A stretch of DNA of 64,000 nucleotides, taken from Pseudomonas sp. PA27(2017) (GTDB lineage Bacteria > Pseudomonadota > Gammaproteobacteria > Pseudomonadales > Pseudomonadaceae). Positions within the stretch are counted from its first letter, which is position 1; every line of letters begins with the position of its first letter. A program made the position numbers and the translations under genes. The stretch spans positions 317,346 to 381,345 of the forward strand of contig NZ_MSXW01000061.1 of NCBI RefSeq assembly GCF_001945445.1, read 5' to 3'. Below are positions 17,622 through 26,573 of the stretch, in pieces. The notes beneath the pieces were generated by a model. That model had not been told where the DNA came from, ran no database searches, and was given only the letters and a program-made list of their open reading frames with translations.

Positions 17622-19292
17622 CTACTGAAAGCCCGCCACGCCCGCTTTGCCCAACTGCTCGGCCAGCGCGACGATGTCGTTATGCTGGAAGAACGCCTGC
17701 AGCTGGGCCGCGCGAGTCGGGCCGATGCCGGGTAATGCCTGCCAGTCTGCAAGGGTGCGCTGGTGCAGCTGCACCCAGCTTTGCGCCGCCAGGTTGTCTG
17801 GATTCATCGGCGCACCCAGCGCCCGCAACCAATCGTGAAACGCACGCTGCCGGGCCTCGGCGAAGCGCTTGCTGAGCAGTGTGGCGCCTCGCGGGCCGAT
17901 GCCCGGTACCGCCAGCAACTGCTCTTCGCCAAGCTGCAACCAGTCGAGCAACCCGTCGATGTGCTGCGCCTCGAGCAGTTTCTGCCAGGTTCCTGCGCCG
18001 ATGCCATGCAGATTCAACGCCTGCTTGCCGCTGAGCCAGGTGAGGCGGGCATGGAACTGGCTGGTGCACGCGGGCGCGGCGCGCAAACAGCTCAGGGCGT
18101 GGTAGTCATCACTATTGGGGATTTCCAGCGGCGGGCGTACGGTGCTTTGCAGCACCACGCTTTCCAGCTTGGGAATGGTCTGCCCGGCCAGGCGGATGGC
18201 GACCTGGTCGCCGGGGCGAATGTCCAGTTGCCGCCAGCGTTCCAGTGAACCCGCGCTTACCACCCGGATGGTGCGGTCGTCGAGCTTCACCGGCTGCAGG
18301 CGCAGCAACGGGGTGATGCGCCCGGTACGGCCAATGCTGAATTCGACCGCCTCGACCAGCGCGAGCGTTTCACTGGCCGGATATTTCCAAGCTGCCGCCC
18401 AGTGCGGTGGTTCGGCGCGCCAGCGGTCGCTGCTGGGGCGCTGGCCCTGGCGCAGCACCACGCCGTCGGTGGCGAAGGGCAGGGGGTTGCGGTACCACTG
18501 CTCTCGCCAGCGCTGTACATCGGTTGGTTTGGCAACTGGCTGGCTGTAAGTCCGGCTGGCCTGGAAGCCCATGCGCGCCAGGCGATCGAGGCGCTGCTGG
18601 GTGTCGGCCGGCCCATTGGGCCAGTCCCAGACGAACAGGCCGATGCTGGCCGCCTGCTCCTCTTGCAACTCCTGGCGGGCCATGAAGCCCGCCACGGTGC
18701 TACGCGCCGCGGCCCCACCCTCGCTGGCCTGCACATGGCCCGGTCGCTGCAGATACAGCTCGCCTTGCAGAATCAGCGTGCCGCCTTCGTTCAACTGCTT
18801 GGGGATGGCAGCGATGCGTGCCGCCTGTGGTGTCCAGTCCTGACCGCTGTTGCCGTCGCCGCGGCTGATCACCTGTTTCAGGTCTCCGTCTTCGTAGTGC
18901 AGGGTTACCGCCACGCCGTCGACCTTGGGTTGGATCCACAGGTCGTCGCGGTTCGCCATCCACTGCGCGACGCCGCGCTCATCCGCCAGCTTGCGCAGCC
19001 CGGTCTGCGCCACGGGGTGCTGGACGTCACCTTGCGTACCGCTCAGAGGGTCGCTGCGGGTGACTTCGTTGCTGCAGCGTTGCCAATGTTCGAGGCGGGC
19101 GCGGGCCTGGTCATAGAGTTCGTCGCTGATCAGTGAGCGACCCTGGCGATGGTAGGCATCGTCCCAGTGGGCGACCTGGGCCGCGAGCTCGGCGACCTGT
19201 CGTGCATGCGTCGCCGTCTGCGCGGGGCAGTCATCGGCGTGGACGGTTGCACACAAGAGAACGGAGAAGGCAATCGCGATCCAGGCTCTCAT
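17622..19292 (-). CDS. ligB: NAD-dependent DNA ligase B (LigB)
   Basis: The 556-aa protein aligns by eye with E. coli LigB (YicF). It has the adenylation motif KVDGVAV (nucleophile Lys123), the PVAQTGLRKLAD and DLWIQPKVDG regions, an OB-fold (DIRPGDQVAIRLAGQTIPKL), two Cys in place of a full zinc finger, and helix-hairpin-helix repeats (VPGIGPRGATLL, LPGIGPTRAAQL). It has no BRCT domain, as in other LigB. Residues 1-19 (MRAWIAIAFSVLLCATVHA) look like a cleavable signal peptide, which E. coli LigB also has, so its compartment is unclear. A GGAGGT site precedes the ATG at 19290-19292. Confidence 0.9.
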   Translation of the reverse strand: MRAWIAIAFSVLLCATVHADDCPAQTATHARQVAELAAQVAHWDDAYHRQGRSLISDELYDQARARLEHWQRCSNEVTRSDPLSGTQGDVQHPVAQTGLRKLADERGVAQWMANRDDLWIQPKVDGVAVTLHYEDGDLKQVISRGDGNSGQDWTPQAARIAAIPKQLNEGGTLILQGELYLQRPGHVQASEGGAAARSTVAGFMARQELQEEQAASIGLFVWDWPNGPADTQQRLDRLARMGFQASRTYSQPVAKPTDVQRWREQWYRNPLPFATDGVVLRQGQRPSSDRWRAEPPHWAAAWKYPASETLALVEAVEFSIGRTGRITPLLRLQPVKLDDRTIRVVSAGSLERWRQLDIRPGDQVAIRLAGQTIPKLESVVLQSTVRPPLEIPNSDDYHALSCLRAAPACTSQFHARLTWLSGKQALNLHGIGAGTWQKLLEAQHIDGLLDWLQLGEEQLLAVPGIGPRGATLLSKRFAEARQRAFHDWLRALGAPMNPDNLAAQSWVQLHQRTLADWQALPGIGPTRAAQLQAFFQHNDIVALAEQLGKAGVAGFQ

Positions 19293-19492
19293 GGGCGGAA
19301 CCTCCTGCTCGGGAAATTGAGTGTTCCAGGCTAGCTGCCAGTTGGGAAAGTGGGCGCTGGCCGACATTTTGGAGTGATGGCTATTTGTTGCCACGAATGT
19401 CCGGTGCTAGAGTCCGCACCCCCGCACACCAAAAGGATTTGCCCGGCGGCGGGGTGTATTGCCGGGCCTCATCTCTGGAGGTCTAGAGTCTC

Positions 19493-19819
19493 ATGCGTCT
19501 ATCCATCGTGTTGTGTTCCGCGGCCCTGGCCGTCGCCAGCTCGTTCGCCCACGCGGCCGAGAACACCCAGCTCAAGTGCCAGCAGAAGATGGCAGCAAAC
19601 GCTGACAAGATCGCCCAGGTCAAGCAACTGGCCGGCCTGCTCGGCAACAAGCAGGCTGACGACGCCATCGCCCAGGTCGAAGGTGGTTGTGACCAGCTCG
19701 GTGCCAATGCCGAAGGTGCTGCGGCTCCGGTCGCGCAAAGTCAGGGCGACGGCAAGGCCGAGAACATCGCCGCTGCTGCCGAAACCCTGAAAAGCCTGGG
19801 TTCGCTGTTCGGCAAGTGA
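19493..19819 (+). CDS. Small secreted periplasmic protein of unknown function
   Basis: The 108-aa protein has a signal peptide (MRLSIVLCSAALAVASSFAHA, cut near residue 21). The mature part is helical and Ala/Gln-rich with two Cys (QLKCQQKMAANADK and EGGCDQLGANAEG) that could form a disulfide, and it ends LKSLGSLFGK. A GGAGGT-like site precedes the ATG, and the gene has its own terminator. I do not recognise the family. It lies between ligB (divergent) and metK (convergent). Confidence 0.75.
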   Translation: MRLSIVLCSAALAVASSFAHAAENTQLKCQQKMAANADKIAQVKQLAGLLGNKQADDAIAQVEGGCDQLGANAEGAAAPVAQSQGDGKAENIAAAAETLKSLGSLFGK

Positions 19820-19843
19820 TCTGCCGGCTCATACAGTGCACAT

Positions 19844-19884
19844 GAAAAAGCCTCCGTGGGCATCGCGCCCACGGAGGCTTTTTC
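19844..19884. terminator. Bidirectional terminator between the small periplasmic gene and metK
   Basis: An 18-bp perfect stem (19844-19861 with 19867-19884) around a 5-nt loop starts with GAAAAAGCC and ends GGCTTTTTC, so it works on both strands. Confidence 0.94.
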
Positions 19885-19929
19885 GTATCGGCTCACGGGT
19901 CGCCGTAGGCACGGCGACCCGCCAAGGGC

Positions 19930-21120
19930 TTACAGGCCGGCAGCGGCGCGCAGGTCTGCGGCCTTGTCGGTTTTCTCCCAGGTGAAGCTGGTGAAGCTGT
20001 CGTCGCCGACGGTCAGTTGCTGCGGCTCGCGGCCGAAGTGGCCGTAGGCGGCAGTCGGCTGGTACATCGGGTGCAGCAGGTCAAGCATCTTGGTGATGGC
20101 GTACGGACGCAGGTCGAAGACGTCGCGCACCAGCTTGATGATGGTTTCTTCCGCCACCTTGTTGGTGCCGAAGGTGTTGATCGAGATGGAGGTCGGCTGG
20201 GCCACGCCGATGGCGTAGGACACTTGGATCTCGCAGCGCTCGGCCAGGCCGGCAGCGACGATGTTCTTGGCGACGTAGCGGCCGGCGTAGGCTGCCGAGC
20301 GGTCGACCTTGGACGGATCCTTGCCGGAGAATGCGCCGCCGCCATGGCGGGCCATGCCGCCGTAGCTGTCGACGATGATCTTGCGGCCGGTCAGGCCACA
20401 GTCGCCCACCGGGCCGCCGATCACGAAGTTGCCGGTCGGGTTGATGTGGAACTGGGTGTCCTTGTGCAGCAGTTCGGCCGGCAGGGTGTGCTTGATCACC
20501 AGCTCCATCACCGCTTCACGCAGGTCGCTCAGGCTGACGTCCGGGTTGTGTTGGGTGGACAGCACCACGGCGTCGATGCCGACTACCTTGCCGTTCTCGT
20601 AGCGGCAGGTGACCTGGGATTTGGCGTCCGGACGCAGCCACGGCAGCAGGCCGGACTTACGGGCTTCGGCCTGGCGCTCGACCAGGGCGTGGGAGAAGCG
20701 GATCGGCGCCGGCATCAGCACGTCGGTTTCGTTGCTGGCGTAGCCGAACATCAGGCCCTGGTCGCCGGCGCCCTGGTCTTCCGGCTTGGCGCGGTCGACG
20801 CCCTGATTGATGTCCGGGGACTGCTTGCCGATGATGTTCATCACGCCGCAGGTGGCGCCGTCGAAGCCGACGTCCGAGCTGGTGTAGCCGATGTTGCAGA
20901 TCACGTCACGGACGATTTGCTCGAGGTCGACCCAGGCGCTGGTGGTCACTTCACCGGCGATGATCGCTACGCCGGTCTTGACCAGGGTTTCCACGGCCAC
21001 GCGGGCGTGCTTGTCCTGGGTGATGATGGCGTCGAGCACGGCATCGGAAATCTGGTCGGCGATCTTGTCCGGGTGCCCTTCGGACACGGACTCGGAGGTA
21101 AACAGGGAGTATTCGCTCAT
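19930..21120 (-). CDS. metK: S-adenosylmethionine synthetase (MetK)
   Basis: The 396-aa enzyme makes SAM from methionine and ATP. Seen: FTSESVSEGHPDKIADQISD, the ATP-binding GAGDQGLMFGYA, the P-loop-like GGGAFSGKDPSKVDRSAAY and ISINTFGTNK. Its ATG (21118-21120) overlaps by 4 bp the stop of the upstream ArsR-methyltransferase gene, so the two are translationally coupled and probably co-transcribed. It therefore sits under a regulator likely to sense SAM-cycle metabolites. Confidence 0.97.
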   Translation of the reverse strand: MSEYSLFTSESVSEGHPDKIADQISDAVLDAIITQDKHARVAVETLVKTGVAIIAGEVTTSAWVDLEQIVRDVICNIGYTSSDVGFDGATCGVMNIIGKQSPDINQGVDRAKPEDQGAGDQGLMFGYASNETDVLMPAPIRFSHALVERQAEARKSGLLPWLRPDAKSQVTCRYENGKVVGIDAVVLSTQHNPDVSLSDLREAVMELVIKHTLPAELLHKDTQFHINPTGNFVIGGPVGDCGLTGRKIIVDSYGGMARHGGGAFSGKDPSKVDRSAAYAGRYVAKNIVAAGLAERCEIQVSYAIGVAQPTSISINTFGTNKVAEETIIKLVRDVFDLRPYAITKMLDLLHPMYQPTAAYGHFGREPQQLTVGDDSFTSFTWEKTDKAADLRAAAGL

Positions 21121-22145
21121 CTATCGATTGTCCTGGCGAGTGAGGGCCTCTCGGCCACGTGCGTGATTGGAAGGGTGCGCTGGAAATGCCGCACCTGAAT
21201 TTGAAAGCCATTGCGCAGGCCGACATACAGGCTTTCGCCTGGTGTCAGGCCGGCGGCGATTGCCCAGTGGGCGAGATCGTCCTGTTCGAAGCCTAGCCAG
21301 AGATCGCCGCAGGTGTCGCGAGCCCAGCTCTGGTCGTGGCTGCACAGTTCAGTGATCAGCAGGCTGCCGCCCGGGTTCACCTGTTCGGCCAGTTTGCATA
21401 GGGCCTGGGCCGGCGCGGCGAAGTGATGCAACACCATGTTCAGCACCACGCAATCGGCGCCGGGGTAGGCATCTTGCAGGGCGTCGGCCAGGTGCAGCTG
21501 CACGTTGTCCAGGCCCTCCTGCTGGCAGCGCTGGCGGGCGAGTTCGAGCATCGCCTCGCTGTTGTCTAGGGCGGTCACACGGGTGAAGCGGCGCGCCAGT
21601 TCCGGCAGGAAGCCGCCATCGCCCGGGCCGATTTCCAGCGCGCTGGCATGGGCCGGCAAGTCCAGCGAGTCGAGCAGCGCCACGACGCTGTCGCGGTACT
21701 GCGGCAGGCCGGCGATCAGATCCTGCTGAGCCTGGAAGCGCTCGGCGCTGCGGGCGAAGAAATCGCGGCTGGCAGCGGCCCGCTGCTGGTGCACCTGGGC
21801 CACGCGCTGGCGCACTTCGGCGGGCAGTTCGAGGTTGTCGACCTCCTGCAGCAGCGCCGCATGCAGGGCGCCGCCGGGGCTTTCGACATGGGCCAGGGCG
21901 CGCCGGTAGAAAATCGCGTTGCCTTCCCGGCGCGTCGCCACCAGGCCGGCCTGGGCCAGCACCTTGAGGTGGTGGCTCATGCCCGACTGGCCGATGGCGA
22001 AAATCTGCGCCAGCTCCAGCACGCCGAAGGAGTCGTTGCTCAGCGCACGCAGGACGTTCAGGCGTAACCCGTCGCCCGCGGCCTTGCACAGGGCGGACAG
22101 CAGGTCGGTGGGCTCGAAATCGAGCGAGGGCGCGCGTAGGGTCAT
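21117..22145 (-). CDS. ArsR-family regulator fused to a SAM-dependent methyltransferase domain
   Basis: The 342-aa protein has an N-terminal ArsR winged helix (about 15-95: LRLNVLRAL, FGVLELAQIFAIGQSGMSHH, LKVLAQAGLVATRREGNAIFY) and a C-terminal class I methyltransferase fold (about 145-300) with motif I ALEIGPGDGGFLPELA, LDNSEAML, and DCVVLNMVLHHFAAP. I see no Cys-rich metal site. It overlaps metK and is preceded by a 14-bp inverted repeat. This architecture and position fit SahR-type regulators of the methionine cycle, where the methyltransferase domain is thought to act as an SAH sensor. That assignment is from recall, not tested. Confidence 0.85.
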   Translation of the reverse strand: MTLRAPSLDFEPTDLLSALCKAAGDGLRLNVLRALSNDSFGVLELAQIFAIGQSGMSHHLKVLAQAGLVATRREGNAIFYRRALAHVESPGGALHAALLQEVDNLELPAEVRQRVAQVHQQRAAASRDFFARSAERFQAQQDLIAGLPQYRDSVVALLDSLDLPAHASALEIGPGDGGFLPELARRFTRVTALDNSEAMLELARQRCQQEGLDNVQLHLADALQDAYPGADCVVLNMVLHHFAAPAQALCKLAEQVNPGGSLLITELCSHDQSWARDTCGDLWLGFEQDDLAHWAIAAGLTPGESLYVGLRNGFQIQVRHFQRTLPITHVAERPSLARTIDR

Positions 22146-22181
22146 GGCGCGCAGTCTAGTCGGTCATTTTTCAGCCAGCAA

Positions 22182-22211
22182 CCGCAATATCAAAAAGTTT
22201 TGATATTGCGG
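22182..22211. promoter_or_regulatory. 14-bp inverted repeat, likely operator of the ArsR-metK operon
   Basis: CCGCAATATCAAAA (22182-22195) and its exact complement TTTTGATATTGCGG (22198-22211) are separated by 2 bp. It lies 37 bp upstream of the ArsR-methyltransferase start codon and 5 bp after the LysR stop. A tight AT-rich palindrome with a 2-bp centre fits binding by an ArsR dimer. It has no T-run and is a poor terminator. Confidence 0.75.
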
Positions 22212-22216
22212 GTCGA

Positions 22217-23092
22217 TTAGTCAGCGGCGAGCGCCAGGAAGGCCGCCGGTGCCGGGCTCAGGCTGCTGCCCAGGCGCCAGACGGCGTGCAGTTCCCGTTC
22301 GATCTGCAGGTCATGCACCGGCACGCTCGACAGCTCGCCATTGGCCAATTCGCGGTCGACCGCCTGTCGCGACAGCCAGGCGATACCTTGGCCGTCAGCA
22401 AGCAGCCGCTTGAGCGCCTCGGTGCTGCCCGCAGCCACGCCCGCGCGGGCTTCGAGGCCGTGATCGCGGTAAGCCTGTTCGACGCTGGCGCGGGTGCCGG
22501 AGCCCGGCTCACGCAAGTACAGCGGGTAGGGCTGCAACTGCCCGGCGGTCAACGGCGCGCTGCCGGCCAGCGGGTGATGGGGTGCCACCACTGGCAGCAA
22601 GGCATCTCGCGCCAGCAGGCGGTGACCGTAGTTGGCTCGTTGAAAATGCCCCTCGACGAAACCCAGGGCGATGCGGCCTTCGTCCAGTTGGCGAGTCACT
22701 TCCCGGGTGTTGCTGACTTCCAGGTTGACCAGGATGGAAGGGCGCTGGGCGCGGAACGCTGTGATCAACGGCGGTAGCAGATATGCCCCGAGCGTAGCGC
22801 TGGCGCCCAGATGCAGCTCGCCCAGTTCGAGGTGGGCGAAGTCGCGCAGGTCGCGCTCGGCGGCGAGTTCCAGGCTGAAGATGCGCTGGGCGTAATCGAG
22901 CAGGCGCTGGCCACCTTCGGTCAACGTCACGCCGCGTGGCTTGCGGTCGAACAGCGGCAATTCCAGGCTGTTCTCCAACTCGCGAATCTCGCGCGTGACC
23001 GCTGGCTGGCTGATGTGCAGGCGCTCGGCGCCCGCGCTGATGCTACCTGCCTGTGCGACGGCATGAAAAATCTTGAGGTGGTGAAGATTCAT
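22217..23092 (-). CDS. LysR-family transcriptional regulator
   Basis: The 291-aa protein has the LysR helix-turn-helix at the N-terminus (LKIFHAVAQAGSISAGAERL, HISQPAVTREIRELENSL, LPLFDRKPRGVTLTEGG) and a substrate-binding co-inducer domain (about 90-285: LHLGASATLGAYLLPPL, REPGSGTRASVEQAY). It resembles the CysL/CbbR-like branch. It is divergent from a TDT-family transporter 111 bp away, the usual arrangement for a LysR regulator and its target, so it may control export of a small anion. The ligand is unknown. Confidence 0.9.
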   Translation of the reverse strand: MNLHHLKIFHAVAQAGSISAGAERLHISQPAVTREIRELENSLELPLFDRKPRGVTLTEGGQRLLDYAQRIFSLELAAERDLRDFAHLELGELHLGASATLGAYLLPPLITAFRAQRPSILVNLEVSNTREVTRQLDEGRIALGFVEGHFQRANYGHRLLARDALLPVVAPHHPLAGSAPLTAGQLQPYPLYLREPGSGTRASVEQAYRDHGLEARAGVAAGSTEALKRLLADGQGIAWLSRQAVDRELANGELSSVPVHDLQIERELHAVWRLGSSLSPAPAAFLALAAD

Positions 23093-23102
23093 TGCTTAAG
23101 CA
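23093..23102. promoter_or_regulatory. Palindrome in the LysR/transporter divergent region
   Basis: TGCTTAAGCA is a perfect 10-bp palindrome immediately upstream of the lysR start codon (23090-23092), in the 111-bp gap shared with the transporter gene. It could be the LysR recognition site, but its position partly overlapping the leader is also compatible with chance. Confidence 0.4.
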
Positions 23103-23203
23103 TGCATTGTTGGTATGGAAAGGATACTGATTATGTATTTTTCATATGGCAAGGCGGTTTTTACCCTGGCATCTGTCACTCATGCCACGGGACGACCCGA
23201 CTC

Positions 23204-24358
23204 ATGCCTCGACCTTTCACGCGCTTGCCCGAACCGCTCGCCTTCATACGTCACTTCACGCCCAACTGGTTCGCCGTGACCATGGGGACCGGCGTGTTGG
23301 CGCTGGTCATCGCCCATCTTCCTCGCTCCCTTGCCGGCGCCAGTGCTCTGGCCGAAGCGCTTTGGTGGCTCGGCATTGCACTGTTCGCCATCTTCACGCT
23401 GTTGTTCGGACTGCGTCTGGCGCTTTATCGCGATACGGTCTGGCCGATGCTGCTGCACCCGGTGCAGTCGATGTTCCTGGGAGCGATTCCCATGGGTCTG
23501 GCAGTGCTCATCAACGGATTGCTGCTATTTGGCGAGCCGCGCTGGGGCGACGCGGTCTATGTGCTGGCGCATGTCTTGTGGTGGATCGACGCGGCGCTGG
23601 CGCTGCTGGTCGCCTGGCTGGTGCCCTGCCTGATGTTCACCCGGCAGCAGCACGCGCTGGAAAAGCTTACGGCAATCTGGCTGCTGCCCATCGTCGCCCC
23701 GGAGGTTGCTGCCAGTACGGCCGGCACGCTGGCTCCGCACCTGGCCGGCGAGGCTGGGCGCGCCATGCTGGTAGCCGGTTTCGTGCTGTGGGGTATGTCG
23801 CTGTTCCTGGCCTGTTCGCTGATCGCCCTGGTCATGCTGCGCCTGGCGCTGCACAAGCTGCCCAGCACCGATTTCGCCGCGACCAGCTGGCTGCCGCTCG
23901 GGCCGCTGGCCACGGGTTGCCTGGGCTTGCTGAATCTGGGGCGGGCGGCGCCCGAGGTGTTCGACGGCACGGCGCTGGCGGGGGCTGCCAGGCTGGCCCA
24001 TGAGCTGGGGCTGATCGGCGGCCTGGCCCTGTGGGGCGCCGGGCTGTGGTGGCTGCTGGTCGCGGCGGTTTTCACCCGCCTTTATATGCGTGATGCGGTG
24101 CCCTTCAATCTTGGCTGGTGGGGGTTCACCTTTCCGCTGGGCGTCTTCGTGTTGGCAACCTTCGAGCTGCATAGCCTGACGCAAATGGGATTTTTCGCTG
24201 GCCTTGGTGCCTTGCTGGCGCTGTTGCTGGCAGCTGTCTGGGGGCTGGTGTTCAGCCGTACCCTGGCCGGTATCTGGCATGGCGACCTGTTCAGGGCGCC
24301 ATGTCTGGCTGGCCCGGAGACCCCGGCGGTGAGCGTTCTGAGCGCTCGCGCCGGCTGA
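23204..24358 (+). CDS. TDT (tellurite-resistance/dicarboxylate, SLAC1-like) family transporter
   Basis: The 384-aa protein has about ten membrane helices and the TDT start FIRHFTPNWFAVTMGTGVLAL, followed by MFLGAIPMGLAVLINGLL, FELHSLTQMGFFAGL and other conserved helices. The family includes TehA, malic acid permease Mae1 and the yeast sulfite pump Ssu1. With a CysL-like LysR gene divergent from it, sulfite or another small anion is a reasonable guess. The ATG at 23204 is chosen because the family motif starts a few residues later; the open frame upstream overlaps lysR. Confidence 0.85.
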   Translation: MPRPFTRLPEPLAFIRHFTPNWFAVTMGTGVLALVIAHLPRSLAGASALAEALWWLGIALFAIFTLLFGLRLALYRDTVWPMLLHPVQSMFLGAIPMGLAVLINGLLLFGEPRWGDAVYVLAHVLWWIDAALALLVAWLVPCLMFTRQQHALEKLTAIWLLPIVAPEVAASTAGTLAPHLAGEAGRAMLVAGFVLWGMSLFLACSLIALVMLRLALHKLPSTDFAATSWLPLGPLATGCLGLLNLGRAAPEVFDGTALAGAARLAHELGLIGGLALWGAGLWWLLVAAVFTRLYMRDAVPFNLGWWGFTFPLGVFVLATFELHSLTQMGFFAGLGALLALLLAAVWGLVFSRTLAGIWHGDLFRAPCLAGPETPAVSVLSARAG

Positions 24359-24468
24359 TTTGCCGCCAACGGACCATCTGTCATTGCTCCATAGGGCCTG
24401 GCTGGGCGAAAATAGGCGCCTTTTTTCGTCCAAGCTGCTTCGGCAGCCACCCCGCAGGAGATTCAGCG

Positions 24469-26469
24469 ATGCCCAGCCGTCGTGAGCGTGCCAATGCCAT
24501 TCGTGCCCTGAGCATGGATGCCGTGCAAAAAGCCAACAGCGGCCACCCCGGTGCCCCCATGGGGATGGCGGATATCGCCGAAGTGCTGTGGCGTGACTAC
24601 CTGAAGCACAACCCGGCCAACCCGAATTTCGCCGACCGTGACCGCTTCGTGCTGTCCAACGGCCACGGCTCGATGCTGATCTACTCGCTGCTGCACCTGA
24701 CCGGCTACGACCTGTCCATCGACGACCTGAAGAACTTCCGCCAGCTGCACAGCAAGACCCCGGGCCACCCGGAGTACGGCTATGCGCCAGGCGTCGAGAC
24801 CACCACCGGCCCGCTCGGCCAGGGTATCGCCAACGCCGTGGGCTTCGCCCTGGCGGAAAAGATCATGGCAGCGCAGTTCAACCGCGAAGGCCACAACATC
24901 GTCGATCACCACACCTACGCGTTCCTCGGTGACGGCTGCATGATGGAAGGCATCAGCCATGAAGTCTGCTCCCTGGCCGGCACCCTGGGCCTGGGCAAAC
25001 TGATTGCCTTCTACGACGACAACGGCATCTCCATCGACGGCGAAGTGCACGGCTGGTTCACCGACGACACTCCGGCGCGCTTCGAAGCCTACGGCTGGCA
25101 GGTGATCCGTAACGTCGACGGCCACGATGCCGAAGAAATCAAGATGGCCATCGACACCGCACGCAAGTCCAGCGATCGTCCGACGCTGATCTGCTGCAAG
25201 ACCATCATCGGTTTCGGCTCGCCGAACAAGCAGGGCAAGGAAGAGTCCCACGGCGCAGCCCTGGGCCATGATGAGATCGCCCTTACCCGCGCCGCCCTGA
25301 ACTGGAACCATGCACCGTTCGAAGTTCCAGCCGACATCTACGCCGAGTGGGACGCCAAGGAGGCTGGCCTGGCTGCCGAAGCCGAGTGGGATCAGCGCTT
25401 CGCCGCCTACTCCGCTGCCCATCCCGAACTGGCCAACGAGTTCATCCGCCGCATGGCAGGTGAACTGCCGGCCGACTTCTCCGAAAAGGCCAGCGAGTTC
25501 ATCCGCGCCGTGGCCGAGAAGGGCGAAACCATCGCCAGCCGCAAGGCCAGCCAGAACTGCCTGAACGCCTTCGGCCCGCTGCTGCCCGAGCTGCTCGGCG
25601 GTTCGGCGGATCTGGCCGGTTCCAACCTGACCCTGTGGAAGGGCTGCAAGCCGGTAGTCGCCGAAGATGCGTCGGGCAACTACATGTACTACGGCGTGCG
25701 CGAGTTCGGCATGAGCGCGATCATGAACGGCGTCGCCCTGCACGGCGGCCTGATCCCTTACGGCGCGACCTTCCTGATGTTCATGGAGTACGCCCGTAAC
25801 GCGGTGCGCATGTCGGCGCTGATGAAGCTGCGCGTGCTCTACGTGTTCACCCACGACTCCATCGGTCTCGGTGAAGACGGCCCGACCCACCAGCCGGTCG
25901 AGCAACTGACCAGCTTGCGCACCACGCCGAACCTGGACACCTGGCGCCCGGCGGATACCGTCGAAGCTGCGGTGGCCTGGAAGCACTCGGTCGAGCGCAA
26001 GGATGGCCCGAGCGCGCTGATCTTCTCCCGTCAGAACCTGCCGCATAACCTGCGCGACCACGAAACCGAAGCGGCCATCAGCCGTGGCGGCTACGTGCTG
26101 AAAGACTGCGCCGGCGAGCCGGAGCTGATCCTGATCGCCACCGGCTCGGAAGTCGGCCTGGCCATCCAGGCCGCCGACAAGCTGAGCGAGCAGGGCCGCA
26201 AGGTCCGCGTGGTGTCGATGCCGTCGACCAACGTCTTCGACCAGCAGGACGCTGCCTACAAGCAGTCGGTGCTGCCGCTGCAGGTCACCGCGCGGATCGC
26301 CATCGAAGCTGCCCATGCGGACTTCTGGTACAAGTACGTCGGCCTCGAGGGCCGCGTGATCGGCATGGAAACCTACGGTGAGTCGGCGCCCGCCGGCCAG
26401 CTGTTCGAGCACTTCGGGTTCACCGTCGAGAACATCATCGGCACCGCCGAAGAGCTGCTCGACGCCTGA
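24469..26469 (+). CDS. tkt: Transketolase
   Basis: The 666-aa thiamine diphosphate enzyme moves two-carbon units in the pentose phosphate pathway and supplies erythrose 4-phosphate. Seen: NSGHPGAPMGMADIAEVLW, SNGHGSMLIYSLLHL, GPLGQGIANAVG, the ThDP/Mg motif GDGCMMEGISHE...DDN, THDSIGLGEDGPTHQP and METYGESAPAGQL. The ATG at 24469 has a GCAGGAG site; the open frame from 24301 overlaps the transporter. It heads the tkt-epd-pgk-fba run. Confidence 0.96.
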   Translation: MPSRRERANAIRALSMDAVQKANSGHPGAPMGMADIAEVLWRDYLKHNPANPNFADRDRFVLSNGHGSMLIYSLLHLTGYDLSIDDLKNFRQLHSKTPGHPEYGYAPGVETTTGPLGQGIANAVGFALAEKIMAAQFNREGHNIVDHHTYAFLGDGCMMEGISHEVCSLAGTLGLGKLIAFYDDNGISIDGEVHGWFTDDTPARFEAYGWQVIRNVDGHDAEEIKMAIDTARKSSDRPTLICCKTIIGFGSPNKQGKEESHGAALGHDEIALTRAALNWNHAPFEVPADIYAEWDAKEAGLAAEAEWDQRFAAYSAAHPELANEFIRRMAGELPADFSEKASEFIRAVAEKGETIASRKASQNCLNAFGPLLPELLGGSADLAGSNLTLWKGCKPVVAEDASGNYMYYGVREFGMSAIMNGVALHGGLIPYGATFLMFMEYARNAVRMSALMKLRVLYVFTHDSIGLGEDGPTHQPVEQLTSLRTTPNLDTWRPADTVEAAVAWKHSVERKDGPSALIFSRQNLPHNLRDHETEAAISRGGYVLKDCAGEPELILIATGSEVGLAIQAADKLSEQGRKVRVVSMPSTNVFDQQDAAYKQSVLPLQVTARIAIEAAHADFWYKYVGLEGRVIGMETYGESAPAGQLFEHFGFTVENIIGTAEELLDA

Positions 26470-26478
26470 GTCAGAGAC

Positions 26479-26518
26479 GCCGCAGGGTGGATGAGGGTTT
26501 GCCCGTCCACCCTGCGGC
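26479..26518. repeat. Hairpin between tkt and epd
   Basis: A perfect 13-bp stem (GCCGCAGGGTGGA at 26479-26491, complement at 26506-26518) encloses 14 nt. It has no T-run. The GCAGGGTGGAT/ATCCACCCTGC type of stem is, to my recollection, a common dispersed element in Pseudomonas genomes and may partly separate tkt from epd or protect mRNA ends. Confidence 0.65.
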
Positions 26519-26573
26519 ACCCGGTGGCCCGAACCACGTGGTCCACCTTACGGTTGTTCATCCGAGATAGCCG

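Noticed and set aside
22182..22211. The ArsR inverted repeat read as terminator of lysR
   Set aside because: The stem is AT-rich at the loop and no T-run follows on the minus strand. Operator is the better reading, though a weak role on the lysR mRNA end is not excluded.
24463..26520. A 685-codon minus-strand frame opposite tkt
   Set aside because: It is fully antisense to transketolase, with composition typical of a shadow frame.
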